This document shows, piece after piece, positions 1 to 8,557 of a DNA stretch of 64,000 bases. Numbering within the stretch: the first letter of the stretch is position 1; each line of letters begins with the position of its first letter. Made by a program: the position numbers and the translations under genes. This stretch comes from UBA2108 sp963925495 (lineage in GTDB: Bacteria; Bacteroidota; Bacteroidia; Flavobacteriales_G; Salibacteraceae), in contig CAWUST010000012.1 of the NCBI GenBank assembly GCA_963925495.1, forward strand, positions 81,557-145,556, read 5' to 3'. Below the pieces are notes generated by a model, which worked only from the letters and a program-made list of their open reading frames with translations, had not been told where the DNA came from and made no database searches.

Positions 1-642
1 ATGAATTTTTTTGATCCCAAATTGGATGAATACGTAGTTGAACATTCTGAAAAAGAATCGGAATTATTGCAAGAATTAAATAGAGAAACACATCTAAAAA
101 TTCTTATTCCTAGAATGATTGCAGGACATTATCAAGGGCGTGTTTTAAGTATGCTTAGCCATATGATAAGCCCCAAATCCGTATTGGAAATTGGAACTTA
201 TACAGGCTATTCTGCTCTTTGTTTTGCAGAAGGACTTCAAGAGGGAGGAGAAGTTCATACGATAGATAATAACGAGGAATTAAAAGATATGCAATCTCGC
301 TTTTTTGAACAAAGTGAATACCGAAGCAGTATCAAACAACATGTTGGTAATGCTTTGGATATAATTCCACAAATTGAAGGTAATTTTGATTTGGTGTACA
401 TTGATGCCGATAAGGAAAATTATTCCAATTATTTTGATTTAGTCATTGATAGAGTTCCATCTGGGGGTTATATAATAGCAGATAATGTGCTTTGGAGTGG
501 TAAAGTGATTGAGGAATTAGACCCTAAAGATGAAGAAACCAGGATGCTGATGGTGTATAACCTAAAAATTCAGAACGATGATCGAGTGCAAAACGTGCTT
601 TTCCCTCTTCGAGATGGATTAATGATAGCAAGAAAGAAATAA
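1..642 (+). CDS. SAM-dependent O-methyltransferase (family 3, catechol-OMT-like)
   Basis: A 213-aa class I methyltransferase of the cation-dependent O-methyltransferase type. The SAM-binding motif I reads LEIGTYTGYSALC at about residues 61-73. The metal/substrate loop YIDADKENY lies near residues 133-141, and a second acidic motif, IADNVLWSG, follows. The family transfers a methyl group to catechol-like or related hydroxyls in the cytoplasm; the substrate cannot be read from sequence. The start codon is base 1 of the window. The N-terminus (DEYVVEHSEKE...LLQELNRET) and the length match the family, so the gene looks complete. It ends 17 bp before the SIMPL remnant. No promoter is visible because the upstream DNA is outside the window. 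Confidence 0.88.
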   Translation: MNFFDPKLDEYVVEHSEKESELLQELNRETHLKILIPRMIAGHYQGRVLSMLSHMISPKSVLEIGTYTGYSALCFAEGLQEGGEVHTIDNNEELKDMQSRFFEQSEYRSSIKQHVGNALDIIPQIEGNFDLVYIDADKENYSNYFDLVIDRVPSGGYIIADNVLWSGKVIEELDPKDEETRMLMVYNLKIQNDDRVQNVLFPLRDGLMIARKK

Positions 643-659
643 TATATTAAAAAACAAAA

Positions 660-1064
660 ATGAAGAATATTGTAATTACCTTATTAATAAGCAGTTTAAC
701 TTTTGTTTCTGCTGCAAAACAAAAACAAGGAATTACTGAAGTTTCTGGAAAATCAAGTGTGAGTGTGGCGTCAAATCAAGTGGTTTTTAGCCTCACGATA
801 AAATCATCCAATGTATCCTTTTCAAAATGTTTGGATGAATTAAATGCTCAGGTAACAAAACTAAAGTCAGAAACATCAGCTAAAGCTGCCGGTGTTGAAA
901 TTGCTAGAATTAAGAAAACATCTTATGGAAATAGTTCTGAAACCCGATTCGGTGGTCAATTTATGGCAATGGATGCCCCTCCTGTGGGAATGTCAGGTGA
1001 AAGATCAAGTGTAAATCCTGCAAATATGAATTTATCAGAATAAGTACAAATTTTTTTTAGATAA
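660..1064 (+). pseudogene. Broken SIMPL-domain (DUF541) periplasmic protein
   Basis: The open frame from ATG 660 gives 127 aa and stops at 1041-1043. It has a signal peptide (about residues 1-19) followed by the SIMPL N-terminal strand pattern (ITEVSGKSSVSVASNQVVFSL). It then jumps directly to what resembles the family's C-terminal part (AAGVEIARIKKTSYGN, then a Met/Ala-rich linker). About 100 residues of the usual 230-240-aa domain are missing. After the TAA the same frame continues as VQIFFR and stops at 1062-1064, which fits the usual final strand of SIMPL proteins. I therefore read an internal deletion plus a nonsense mutation. The short secreted product could still be made. SIMPL proteins have poorly defined envelope roles. 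Confidence 0.6.
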
Positions 1065-1070
1065 AATAAA

Positions 1071-2078
1071 ATGATTCTAGATTTTAGAAGCGATACGTTT
1101 ACAAAACCAACAAAAGAAATGCTTGAAGTTATGTTTCAAGCGGAAGTTGGTGACGATGTATTCGAAGAAGATCCTACTATAAATAGATTAGAAGCCCTCG
1201 CATCTTCACTTTTTGGGATGGAAGCTGGCTTGTTTTGCAGTAGCGGTACTCAAACTAACCAAATAGCTATAAACATACACACGAAACCAGGCGACGACAT
1301 CATTTGTGATCAACAGGCCCATATCCATTATTATGAAGGTGGTGGAATTGCGGCTAATTCAGGTGCTTCGGTTTCCTTATTAGCCGGAAAAAGGGGTTTG
1401 GTGACTTCCGATCAGGTAAAAGATGCAATACAAGTAGATAACGTACATTTTCCCAGGACGAGTTTGGTTGCACTTGAAAATACTGCTAATAAAGGTGGAG
1501 GAAGTATTTATGAAATGGATACTATTTCGGAAATTAAATCTATATGTGTCGAACATAATTTAGGTTTTCACTTAGATGGCGCTAGAGTTTTTAATGCTGT
1601 AGTTGAGCGACAATATACTGCTGAGGATTTAGGGAATAAATTTGATTCAATAAGTGTTTGTCTGAGCAAAGGATTAGGTGCTCCAGTGGGAAGTGTTTTA
1701 TTGGGAACTAAAGAATTTATTCATCAAGCGCGTAGAGTTCGCAAACGATTTGGAGGAGGAATGCGACAGGCAGGTTATTTGGCTGCGGCTGGAATTTATG
1801 CCTTAGAAAACAACGTTTCTCGACTTAAAAAAGACAACGATAACGCAAGATATTTAGGCGGTTTATTAAAAAAGGAATCGTACGTATCTTCCGTAGAACC
1901 CATTGATACTAATATAGTTATGTTTGATGTAAATTCCGATGTGGATACTGTTAAATTATTGCACAATTGGGAGAAAAAGGGAATAAAGGCCTTAACTTTG
2001 AGTCCACAAAGAATTCGTTTGGTAACCCATTTAGATATAACAGACGAAATGATGGATTCAGTAGTTTTAAATTATTGA
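1071..2078 (+). CDS. ltaE: Low-specificity L-threonine aldolase
   Basis: A 335-aa PLP-dependent fold-type I enzyme that cleaves L-threonine or allo-threonine to glycine and acetaldehyde. The N-terminus DFRSDTFTKPTKEML and the GDDVFEEDPT segment are typical of the family. The PLP lysine is K200 in SVCLSKGLGAPVG, and HLDGARVFNA carries the cofactor-contacting Asp and Arg. Length is normal (about 340 aa), and the ATG at 1071 fits the conserved start. It lies only a few bases after the SIMPL remnant and is probably transcribed with the upstream methyltransferase. No terminator was recognised after it. Confidence 0.92.
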   Translation: MILDFRSDTFTKPTKEMLEVMFQAEVGDDVFEEDPTINRLEALASSLFGMEAGLFCSSGTQTNQIAINIHTKPGDDIICDQQAHIHYYEGGGIAANSGASVSLLAGKRGLVTSDQVKDAIQVDNVHFPRTSLVALENTANKGGGSIYEMDTISEIKSICVEHNLGFHLDGARVFNAVVERQYTAEDLGNKFDSISVCLSKGLGAPVGSVLLGTKEFIHQARRVRKRFGGGMRQAGYLAAAGIYALENNVSRLKKDNDNARYLGGLLKKESYVSSVEPIDTNIVMFDVNSDVDTVKLLHNWEKKGIKALTLSPQRIRLVTHLDITDEMMDSVVLNY

Positions 2079-2219
2079 TTATTAAAATTGCATTTTCAGA
2101 ATTATTTTGGCGTGGATACTTGAAAATTTGATAACATTTCGCGCTTTTTCTCGTATTACACAACAACAACAAACTCATTAAATAAAAAAAGGTACAATGT
2201 TTGATAAAAGTGAAAGAAT

Positions 2220-2966
2220 ATGAAAAATCATTACTTCCTTTTGACCATTATTATTTTAAGCCTATCCTCTTGTGCTTCTTATACAGATTTAAACCAATCT
2301 TTAAAATTTGAAGAAGATGATATTTATTACACCAACGACTTTCAGCACCGCCTTAATAAAAGAGCATTATTAATGAACGATAATGTTGCTATGCCTGATT
2401 CAACTTGGGAATATTTCGATGAATCTTATGCGAATTCCATTCGACCTTCTTATGCAAAACAACTCGATAAATTTGAGTCAACAGATACTTCAACACAATA
2501 TATGGAGGATAATGAAAAAGAATACGATTATGCTCAAGCAAACTGTAATAATGGCAATAACAATTGGATAAACGGTGTTGGTGTTGGAGTAGGTGCAAGC
2601 GCATATTATGGTTGTAACGCGTATTACAATGGATACCAACTAAGCTATTATCGAAGCAATAATTATTACAATACTTCTTATGTAAATCAAAGAAATCAGG
2701 TGTCAGCTCCGAAAAATTACGAACCAAATTTAAATAGATTTACGTCAGGGGCTAATTCAAGAATAGTAACTCCGGTAAAAAACAATAGAACGGTAAAACC
2801 GTATATAAATTCGAACCCAGGTTACGATAGCAACAATTCAGACAGGCAATACCGTACTCGAACTTCAAACAGTCAAAGTGGGGGGTATCAATCGCCTTAC
2901 AATAGTTCTAGAAGTGGTGGAGGATCCGCTCCTTCTGGTAAAGTAAGTGGGTATCAACGAAGATAG
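2220..2966 (+). CDS. Putative lipoprotein, Asn/Tyr/Ser-rich
   Basis: A 248-aa protein with a lipoprotein signal peptide (lipobox LSSC, Cys about 18). The mature part has an acidic N-terminal half and a low-complexity half rich in Asn, Tyr, Gly and Ser (for example the YNGYQLSYYRSNNYYN stretch), ending in a Gly/Ser-rich tail. I do not recognise a family beyond similarity in style to small envelope lipoproteins of Bacteroidota. Its stop codon (TAG 2964-2966) shares its G with the GTG start of the next gene, so the two are translationally coupled and probably act together at the outer membrane. Confidence 0.7.
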   Translation: MKNHYFLLTIIILSLSSCASYTDLNQSLKFEEDDIYYTNDFQHRLNKRALLMNDNVAMPDSTWEYFDESYANSIRPSYAKQLDKFESTDTSTQYMEDNEKEYDYAQANCNNGNNNWINGVGVGVGASAYYGCNAYYNGYQLSYYRSNNYYNTSYVNQRNQVSAPKNYEPNLNRFTSGANSRIVTPVKNNRTVKPYINSNPGYDSNNSDRQYRTRTSNSQSGGYQSPYNSSRSGGGSAPSGKVSGYQRR

Positions 2967-4429
2967 TGAGAGGCCATTTATTATTATGGTTTTTGCTTTT
3001 TAGCTTTTCTTGCAAAAGTCAAACGCTCAACGACGCAATTCTTTTCGGGCAAGATCATAGAATAGGTAATGCTCGATTTACTGCAATGAGCGGCTCATTT
3101 GGCGCTCTTGGAGGAAATTCATCAGCCACAACATTAAATGCAGCAAGTATTGGAGTTTACCGAAAAGGGGCAGGTTCTGCTTCATTAGGAATGTCCTCAC
3201 AAGGTTTAAATACAACACATTACGGAAGTACAACTTCTGAATATTTAACCTCTGGAACACTAACCAATTTGGCTTTAGTTTTTAGTAATGAGTTATACGA
3301 TAATGATTGGATGAGGTTTAACGTCATGTTTTCTTATAACCGAAGAAATAATTTTGACTCTCAAAACACTATTCGAGGAATAAATTCGGAAAGCTCTAAA
3401 TTAGATAGGTATCTAGATGATATCCTAGAAGAACCAGTATATATTGAAGATTTATACGAGATTTTTCCGTTTGGAGCTGGTATGGCTTGGGGTGCGGAAT
3501 TGATTGATACGGTTGACGGGAAGTACTATCATCAACTTGAATCTTACGGAGAAGAACAGCAGTTGCATACCAAAATACGAGGAGGAATCGGAGATTATTA
3601 TGCTGGGTTCGGAGCAAATTACGAGGATAAAATCTATTTCGGAGCAAGTCTTGGAATCTCCTCTATAAACTATTCTTTAGAATCTACTTATACAGAAACG
3701 CCGGAGGAATCTAATGTAAACACGTTTCTAACCAGTTGGTCAGAATCAACCACTCTCAACATTTCTGGTCGTGGTCTTAAACTTGGTTTAGGTGTTATCT
3801 ATTGGATACAAGAAAAAAATCGAATTGGGTTTTCATTCAACAGTGGAACAAGGTATATGATTAATGAAGGGTATAAAAAAACAATGGTCGCTAATTGGAA
3901 AGATAAAGATCAAACTTTTGCAAATTCCCCAGAAGGAGTGAATGAATACGAATATGTTTCACCATATAACATTACAATTTCTTATGGCTTGGTAGATAAG
4001 TATATAGGTAGCCTGAATGTGGATGCAGAATGGGTGGCTTATGGAAGAATGAAGTTTAACAAAGTAGCTGGTTTCCCAGTTGATTTTAGTGGGGTAAATA
4101 ACGGTATAGGGAACAGTGTTGGACCTACGTTAAATTTAAGATTGGGAGGCGAGCTTCTCTTAGGGTCATTTCTTTTTCGAGGGGGAGGAGCGCTTTACGG
4201 AAACCCTGTAAAAGGTAAAGAATATTTTAATCGTTATTCTATTTCTGGAGGAATTGGCTACAGGATAAAACGCGCTACATTTGACATTGCCTATTCGTAT
4301 TTAGTTTCCAGTTCTTATGAAACTAATATTCATTTTGCAGAAGGAATCCGATTGCAGCCTTCTACGGTTGATTTGTTTAGCCATCAGTTTGTGCTAACGG
4401 CTGGTTTTAAGTTTAATAAACTGCAATAG
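2966..4429 (+). CDS. Outer-membrane transport protein of the OmpP1/FadL/TodX type
   Basis: A 487-aa predicted beta-barrel with an N-terminal signal peptide (LLLWFLLFSFS, then CKSQT). After the signal comes the Bacteroidota FadL-like pattern: RIGNARFTAMSGSFGALGG, then a conserved small-residue stretch ending in GVYRKG. Alternating hydrophobic strands run to the C-terminus, which ends with an aromatic-containing strand (HQFVLTAGFKFNKLQ). FadL-type proteins take up hydrophobic compounds; the substrate here is unknown. The start is GTG at 2966, overlapping the stop of the upstream lipoprotein by one base. This arrangement suggests that the lipoprotein and barrel are made in fixed ratio. The product is often annotated only as hemin-receptor-like or hypothetical. 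Confidence 0.75.
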   Translation: MRGHLLLWFLLFSFSCKSQTLNDAILFGQDHRIGNARFTAMSGSFGALGGNSSATTLNAASIGVYRKGAGSASLGMSSQGLNTTHYGSTTSEYLTSGTLTNLALVFSNELYDNDWMRFNVMFSYNRRNNFDSQNTIRGINSESSKLDRYLDDILEEPVYIEDLYEIFPFGAGMAWGAELIDTVDGKYYHQLESYGEEQQLHTKIRGGIGDYYAGFGANYEDKIYFGASLGISSINYSLESTYTETPEESNVNTFLTSWSESTTLNISGRGLKLGLGVIYWIQEKNRIGFSFNSGTRYMINEGYKKTMVANWKDKDQTFANSPEGVNEYEYVSPYNITISYGLVDKYIGSLNVDAEWVAYGRMKFNKVAGFPVDFSGVNNGIGNSVGPTLNLRLGGELLLGSFLFRGGGALYGNPVKGKEYFNRYSISGGIGYRIKRATFDIAYSYLVSSSYETNIHFAEGIRLQPSTVDLFSHQFVLTAGFKFNKLQ

Positions 4430-4510
4430 TTATCGCATAAACTTAAAAAGAGACAGGTCTATATAAATATCCCTTGATCGAATAAATACGCTTGTTTTTC
4501 TAAAAAAAAC

Positions 4511-4543
4511 CAAAAAAAAGCCTCCCAGTTTCCTGAGAGGCTT
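4511..4543 (-). terminator. Rho-independent terminator of the nif3/zinc-ribbon operon
   Basis: Arms 4519-4528 and 4533-4542 form a 10-bp stem closing a GAAA tetraloop when read on the minus strand, followed by eight U. The single non-Watson-Crick position is a G-U pair on the minus-strand RNA but a C-A mismatch on the plus strand. The minus gene is therefore the intended user, although the convergent plus gene ends just before it. Confidence 0.85.
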
Positions 4544-4565
4544 TCCATAAATATATTTTTTAAAA

Positions 4566-5348
4566 TTAAGCTTCTGCAAAAACAGCTCCCATTTTTTCTT
4601 GTTCTTCAATAGCCATCTCATTGTCAACTAAAATTCGACCACAATGTTCGCTTACAATAATTTTTTTACGAGCTCTTAAATCTAATTCTCGTTGCGGTGG
4701 CACGGTGAAAAATGAACCATAAGTAGCTCCATCAATTACTGGAACTACTGCCAAACCATTTTTCGCGTTTTTTCTAATTCTCTTATAAGCCACTAACAAT
4801 CGGTCCTCAATTCCAACTTCATATTTTTCAGAAAGTTTAGTTAATGTTGCTTCAGCTTTTTCGTTTGCTGTTACAATATTCCCTAACTCGTCATTCTTTA
4901 CTTTAAGATCGTTAGTACGTTCTTCTAGTTTCTCAGTTGCAATAACTAAAATTTCTTCCTTATTAGCAATTTTAGCTCCATATTCGCCTATTCTTTTATT
5001 TGCTAATTCTATTTCCAAAGTTTGGTACTCTACTTCTTTAGAAAGAGCTTCGTATTCTCTATTGTTTTTCACCTCTTTCAATTGAACATTGAATCGAGCA
5101 ATTTGAGTTTCAGAATCTTGAATTGCAATCTTTTTTCCGCTTATTTGAGCTTCTAAATTTTCTTTTTCGGTTTTTAGTTTGTTTGCTCTGGCGTCTAAAT
5201 CATTAATTTCTTCTTCCAAATTTTCAACTTCTTTTGGAAGTTCTCCACGTGTAGATCTAATTTTATCAATTTGAGAATCGATTAACTGTAAATCATAAAG
5301 TGATCTAAGTTTCTCTTCTATTGATAAATTTACGTTCTTTTTAGCCAT
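4566..5348 (-). CDS. Coiled-coil hairpin/zinc-ribbon protein (CT398-like), zinc site degenerate
   Basis: A 260-aa protein with a long N-terminal heptad-rich coiled coil (about residues 10-180). A C-terminal domain matches the C4-type zinc-ribbon family (VPPQRELDLRARKKIIVSEHCGRILVD). Relatives carry two Cys pairs here, with CxxC in the last motif. In this protein the motif is SEHC, and I see no upstream Cys pair, so only the Cys near residue 236 remains and zinc binding is probably lost. The family's function is unclear; it is often encoded next to nif3, as here (9-bp gap). It is followed by a strong terminator at 4511-4543. Confidence 0.85.
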   Translation of the reverse strand: MAKKNVNLSIEEKLRSLYDLQLIDSQIDKIRSTRGELPKEVENLEEEINDLDARANKLKTEKENLEAQISGKKIAIQDSETQIARFNVQLKEVKNNREYEALSKEVEYQTLEIELANKRIGEYGAKIANKEEILVIATEKLEERTNDLKVKNDELGNIVTANEKAEATLTKLSEKYEVGIEDRLLVAYKRIRKNAKNGLAVVPVIDGATYGSFFTVPPQRELDLRARKKIIVSEHCGRILVDNEMAIEEQEKMGAVFAEA

Positions 5349-5357
5349 AGTGCTTAA

Positions 5358-6452
5358 TTAATAATAGTTTACAGGGTTAGAATTAACCACCGATAAATGG
5401 ACGGCAAATTTATTAAAATTTTCTTTCAAAAAATCAGCAATTAAATCTATTGTAAATTGCTCACTTTCGTAGTGTCCGATGTCAGCTATAATCACCTTGT
5501 TTTCGTGATCAAAAAACTCATGATACTTAAAGTCTCCAGTGATAAAAATATCGGCTTTTTTCTTTATTGAATTCTGAAGTAAAAAGCTTCCTGATCCCCC
5601 ACACCATGCAATTCTTTTTACTTTTTTATTTGTTTTCCCGCTGTATTTTATCACCTTTAAATGGAATATTTTTTTAAGTAAATCGAAGAAATTATGGAGC
5701 TCCATTTCTTGGTCTAAATCACCTATCATTCCAGCTCCTATATAATTGTTTTCGTTCTCAACATTATATATTTCATAGGCGACTTCCTCGTATGGATGGA
5801 ATTTATTGAGAATATTTATTAAATTTTCACGCAAATGTTTGTCATATATAACTTCTATTTTGTATTCCTTTTCTTGGTGCATTTTAAGCTTTTCACCAAC
5901 GAAGGCATTTGAGTTTTCTAAACCTCTAAAAGTTCCTAAACCTTCGGTATTAAATGAACAAGAATCATAATTCCCGATTTTCCCTGCTCCTCCTTCAAAA
6001 AGTTTATTTCTTAAGTTTTCAGAATTTTTTACTGGGCAATAGGTTACTAGTTTTTCTAAAGTTCCTTTTTGCGGATCCAAAATAGTTGGTTTAGATATTC
6101 CAAGTAAGTTTCCTATTTTATAATTTACTCCAGTCGTTATACTATCCAAATTGGTGTGCATGGCATAAATGCAAATGTCATTTTTAATGGCTTTTATTAT
6201 AGTGCGCTCTACATAGCTTTTCCCAGTAATTTTTTTTAATCCTTTAAATACAATTGGGTGGTGAGCTACTACCAGGTTGCAATTGAGCCGAACTGCTTCG
6301 TCAATTGTCTCTTCTATAGAGTCTAAGCAAGTTAAAGCTCCAGTAATATTTTGTTGAGAATTGCCACAAATCAATCCTGCATTGTCGTAGTTCTCTTGAA
6401 GGGAGGGAGGGGCCCACAATTCTAGTTTATTTATTACTTCCGATATTTTCAT
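5358..6452 (-). CDS. Nif3-like dinuclear metal-center protein
   Basis: A roughly 364-aa NIF3/DUF34 protein. The N-terminal half has NYDNAGLICG and the metal-binding VVAHHPIVFKGLK. MHTNLDS follows, and the C-terminal half has GDFKYHEFFDHE and DIGHYESEQF. These His, Asp and Glu residues bind the two metals. Family members form toroidal hexamers; the reaction is debated (GTP cyclohydrolase I type 2 is a historic label). I place the start at ATG 6452 (MKISEVINKL, the conserved N-terminus). The frame is open to 6473, but a -7 promoter element at 6471-6478 covers the more upstream start. ATG 6461 is a possible alternative. It forms an operon with the downstream zinc-ribbon gene. Confidence 0.87.
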   Translation of the reverse strand: MKISEVINKLELWAPPSLQENYDNAGLICGNSQQNITGALTCLDSIEETIDEAVRLNCNLVVAHHPIVFKGLKKITGKSYVERTIIKAIKNDICIYAMHTNLDSITTGVNYKIGNLLGISKPTILDPQKGTLEKLVTYCPVKNSENLRNKLFEGGAGKIGNYDSCSFNTEGLGTFRGLENSNAFVGEKLKMHQEKEYKIEVIYDKHLRENLINILNKFHPYEEVAYEIYNVENENNYIGAGMIGDLDQEMELHNFFDLLKKIFHLKVIKYSGKTNKKVKRIAWCGGSGSFLLQNSIKKKADIFITGDFKYHEFFDHENKVIIADIGHYESEQFTIDLIADFLKENFNKFAVHLSVVNSNPVNYY

Positions 6453-6470
6453 TGTTGCCATATTCGATTT

Positions 6471-6478
6471 CAAAAGTA
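6471..6478 (-). promoter_or_regulatory. -7 promoter element of the nif3 operon
   Basis: The minus strand reads TACTTTTG, matching the Bacteroidota -7 consensus TAnnTTTG, about 19 bases before ATG 6452. No clear TTG -33 element was found. It excludes the most upstream in-frame start at 6473. Confidence 0.45.
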
Positions 6479-6593
6479 TTTAAGTTAGGGCTTGATTGGT
6501 TCGTGTTTAGTTGAAATTTAATGAAAGGTTTTCCATTAATGAAATCGGTGGAGCCATAAAAACAGCCGGAAGAATGCAATTAGTTATTTGAGT

Positions 6594-6622
6594 TTGTTAT
6601 TATATAAATAGGGTTAAATTTG
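6594..6622 (+). promoter_or_regulatory. Promoter of lpxK (TTG-N18-TAAATTTG)
   Basis: TTG at 6594-6596 and TAAATTTG at 6615-6622 are spaced 18 bp apart, close to the Bacteroidota consensus TTG-N19-TAnnTTTG. The TTG at 6620, which could be read as an upstream start codon, is part of the -7 box, so translation should begin at ATG 6647. Confidence 0.62.
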
Positions 6623-6646
6623 CCGACCAAATTGTGCGATTACCCT

Positions 6647-7717
6647 ATGCGAATACTCAAACTTTTTCTTTATCCTTTTGCTCTGTTATATGGTGCTGGT
6701 GTTTTGATTAGAAATATTTTTTATGATGTTGGTATCCTTCCTTCTAAAAAGTTTTCTTTTCCAATAATTAGTGTCGGAAACATTGCTGCTGGTGGAACCG
6801 GTAAATCGCCTCATGTGGAATATTTGATTCGTCTGATTGAAAATAAATATGAAGTTGCAACATTAAGTAGAGGATATGGCAGGAAAACAAGCGGTTTTAT
6901 TGAAGTAACAAATAATTCCACTTTTTTTGATGTAGGGGATGAACCTCTAATGTTCTATAAAAAATATCCAGTCGCTGCAATAACAGTAGATGGTAATAGA
7001 ATGAGGGGGATAAATAAAATTAAAGAGCTACATCCCGATAATAAATGCATAATATTAGATGATGCGTTTCAACATCGTTCGGTGGTTGCTGGACTTAATA
7101 TCTTACTTACCGAATATTCTAAATTATATATTAATGACTTGCTGTTACCAACGGGCTATTTAAGAGAGCCTGAATTTGGTGCAAGAAGAGCAGATTTTAT
7201 TGTTGTAACAAAATGTCCTTCTGTTTTTTCGCCACTTGATGCTCGAGTAATCCGTACTAAATTAAAAATTAAAGATTATCAAACAGTATTTTTCAGCTAT
7301 TATAAATATGGCGAATTAAAACCAGTGTACTCTAATGAAAATAGTCCTTTACCTAAGTTAAATTCAAAACTAAGCGTAGTTTTAGTCACTGGAATTGCTA
7401 GAGCAAAAAACATGTATTTTGTTATTAATGAAAAAGTAAATGATGTTAGCCATTTGGACTTTCCGGATCATCATGTTTTTACTTTATCGGATATAAATAA
7501 AGTAGTAAAAACATTTACTGAATTAAAAGAAGAAAGTAAAATAATTCTTACCACAGAAAAAGATGCCATGCGTTTGCATGTTCCTGGAATTGAGGAAATA
7601 TTAAAAGAATTTCCAATATATTATGTTCCCGTAAAAGTTGAATTTCACGGCAAGGACAAAGAAAATTTTGACGAAAATATCCTTACTTATGTTAAAAGAA
7701 ATACAAGAAGCAACTAA
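6647..7717 (+). CDS. lpxK: Tetraacyldisaccharide 4'-kinase
   Basis: A 356-aa inner-membrane-associated kinase that phosphorylates the 4'-position of the lipid A disaccharide precursor. An N-terminal hydrophobic helix (LFLYPFALLYGAGVLI, residues 6-21) anchors the protein. The P-loop AAGGTGKSP is at about residues 47-55 and is followed by SRGYGRK and a GDEP motif. ILDDAFQHR supplies the Walker B-like acidic residues, and TTEKDAMRL lies near the C-terminus. Length is normal. ATG 6647 is preferred because the upstream TTG lies inside the promoter. The 3' end overlaps the next gene by 29 bp. Confidence 0.93.
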   Translation: MRILKLFLYPFALLYGAGVLIRNIFYDVGILPSKKFSFPIISVGNIAAGGTGKSPHVEYLIRLIENKYEVATLSRGYGRKTSGFIEVTNNSTFFDVGDEPLMFYKKYPVAAITVDGNRMRGINKIKELHPDNKCIILDDAFQHRSVVAGLNILLTEYSKLYINDLLLPTGYLREPEFGARRADFIVVTKCPSVFSPLDARVIRTKLKIKDYQTVFFSYYKYGELKPVYSNENSPLPKLNSKLSVVLVTGIARAKNMYFVINEKVNDVSHLDFPDHHVFTLSDINKVVKTFTELKEESKIILTTEKDAMRLHVPGIEEILKEFPIYYVPVKVEFHGKDKENFDENILTYVKRNTRSN

Positions 7718-8501
7718 CTATATTAAATCTAAAATTTCTAGCAGCCCTGAGGCTGGTATTATCATGGGCTCTGGATTAGGTGGCTTGGCTGATAAAATTG
7801 AAATTGAATGTATTATAGATTATTTTGATATACCTCATTTTCCACTTTCGACTGTAGAGGGCCACGCTGGAAAACTTATAGTTGGAAAGCTAGGTGGGAA
7901 AACCATAGTTGCTATGGCTGGAAGGTTTCATTATTACGAAGGTTATACTATGAATCAAGTGGTTTTGCCTATTCGTGTTATGAAATTTTTAGGGATTGAA
8001 ACTTTGTTTTTGTCAAATGCAAGTGGTGGTGTAAATCCGGAATTTGAAATTGGAGATATTATGATTCAAAATGATCATATTAATTTATTTGGAGATAATC
8101 CATTAATGGGACCCAATTTGGATGATTTAGGTCCCCGATTTCCTGATATGAGTGAGCCTTATTCTCTTTCCTTAATTAAAATGGCTTTTGATATTGGGAA
8201 AGAAAAAGGATACAATTTGCAAAAAGGGATATACGCTGGTGTAAGTGGGCCATGTTTGGAAACCCCGGCAGAGTACCAATACGTAAGAAATATTGGGGCA
8301 GATGCCATAGGAATGTCAACAGTTCCAGAGGTTATTGCAGCAAGACACATGGATATTCCTTGTTTTGCAATGAGCGTAATTTCAGATTTGGGTGTGCCTG
8401 GTAAAATCGTGGAAGTTACTCATGAAGATGTGCAAGCAGCGGCCTCTAAATCTGAGCCAATTATGACTGACATTATTACACGAATGTTAGAGAAACTATA
8501 A
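7689..8501 (+). CDS. Purine nucleoside phosphorylase
   Basis: A roughly 270-aa trimeric-type (family 2) PNP that phosphorolyses purine nucleosides to free base and ribose-1-phosphate in salvage. Visible motifs are MGSGLGGLADKI (phosphate loop), STVEGHAGKLIVG, GRFHYYEGY, LSNASGGVNP, GPCLETPAEY and GMSTVPEVIAARH (purine and ribose contacts). I choose ATG 7689 (MLKEIQEATNYIKSK) because it matches the family's N-terminus. The frame is open to a TTG at 7638, which would extend the overlap with lpxK from 29 to 80 bp. It probably shares the lpxK transcript. Confidence 0.9.
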   Translation: MLKEIQEATNYIKSKISSSPEAGIIMGSGLGGLADKIEIECIIDYFDIPHFPLSTVEGHAGKLIVGKLGGKTIVAMAGRFHYYEGYTMNQVVLPIRVMKFLGIETLFLSNASGGVNPEFEIGDIMIQNDHINLFGDNPLMGPNLDDLGPRFPDMSEPYSLSLIKMAFDIGKEKGYNLQKGIYAGVSGPCLETPAEYQYVRNIGADAIGMSTVPEVIAARHMDIPCFAMSVISDLGVPGKIVEVTHEDVQAAASKSEPIMTDIITRMLEKL

Positions 8502-8536
8502 GGTTTTTAAGAAACAGATTTTCTTCTTAATATCCA

Positions 8537-8544
8537 TAAATTTG
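8537..8544 (+). promoter_or_regulatory. -7 promoter element of gatB
   Basis: TAAATTTG matches TAnnTTTG exactly and ends 13 bases before ATG 8558, giving a very short leader. No clear -33 TTG was found. Confidence 0.45.
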
Positions 8545-8557
8545 CACAACACGAAAA

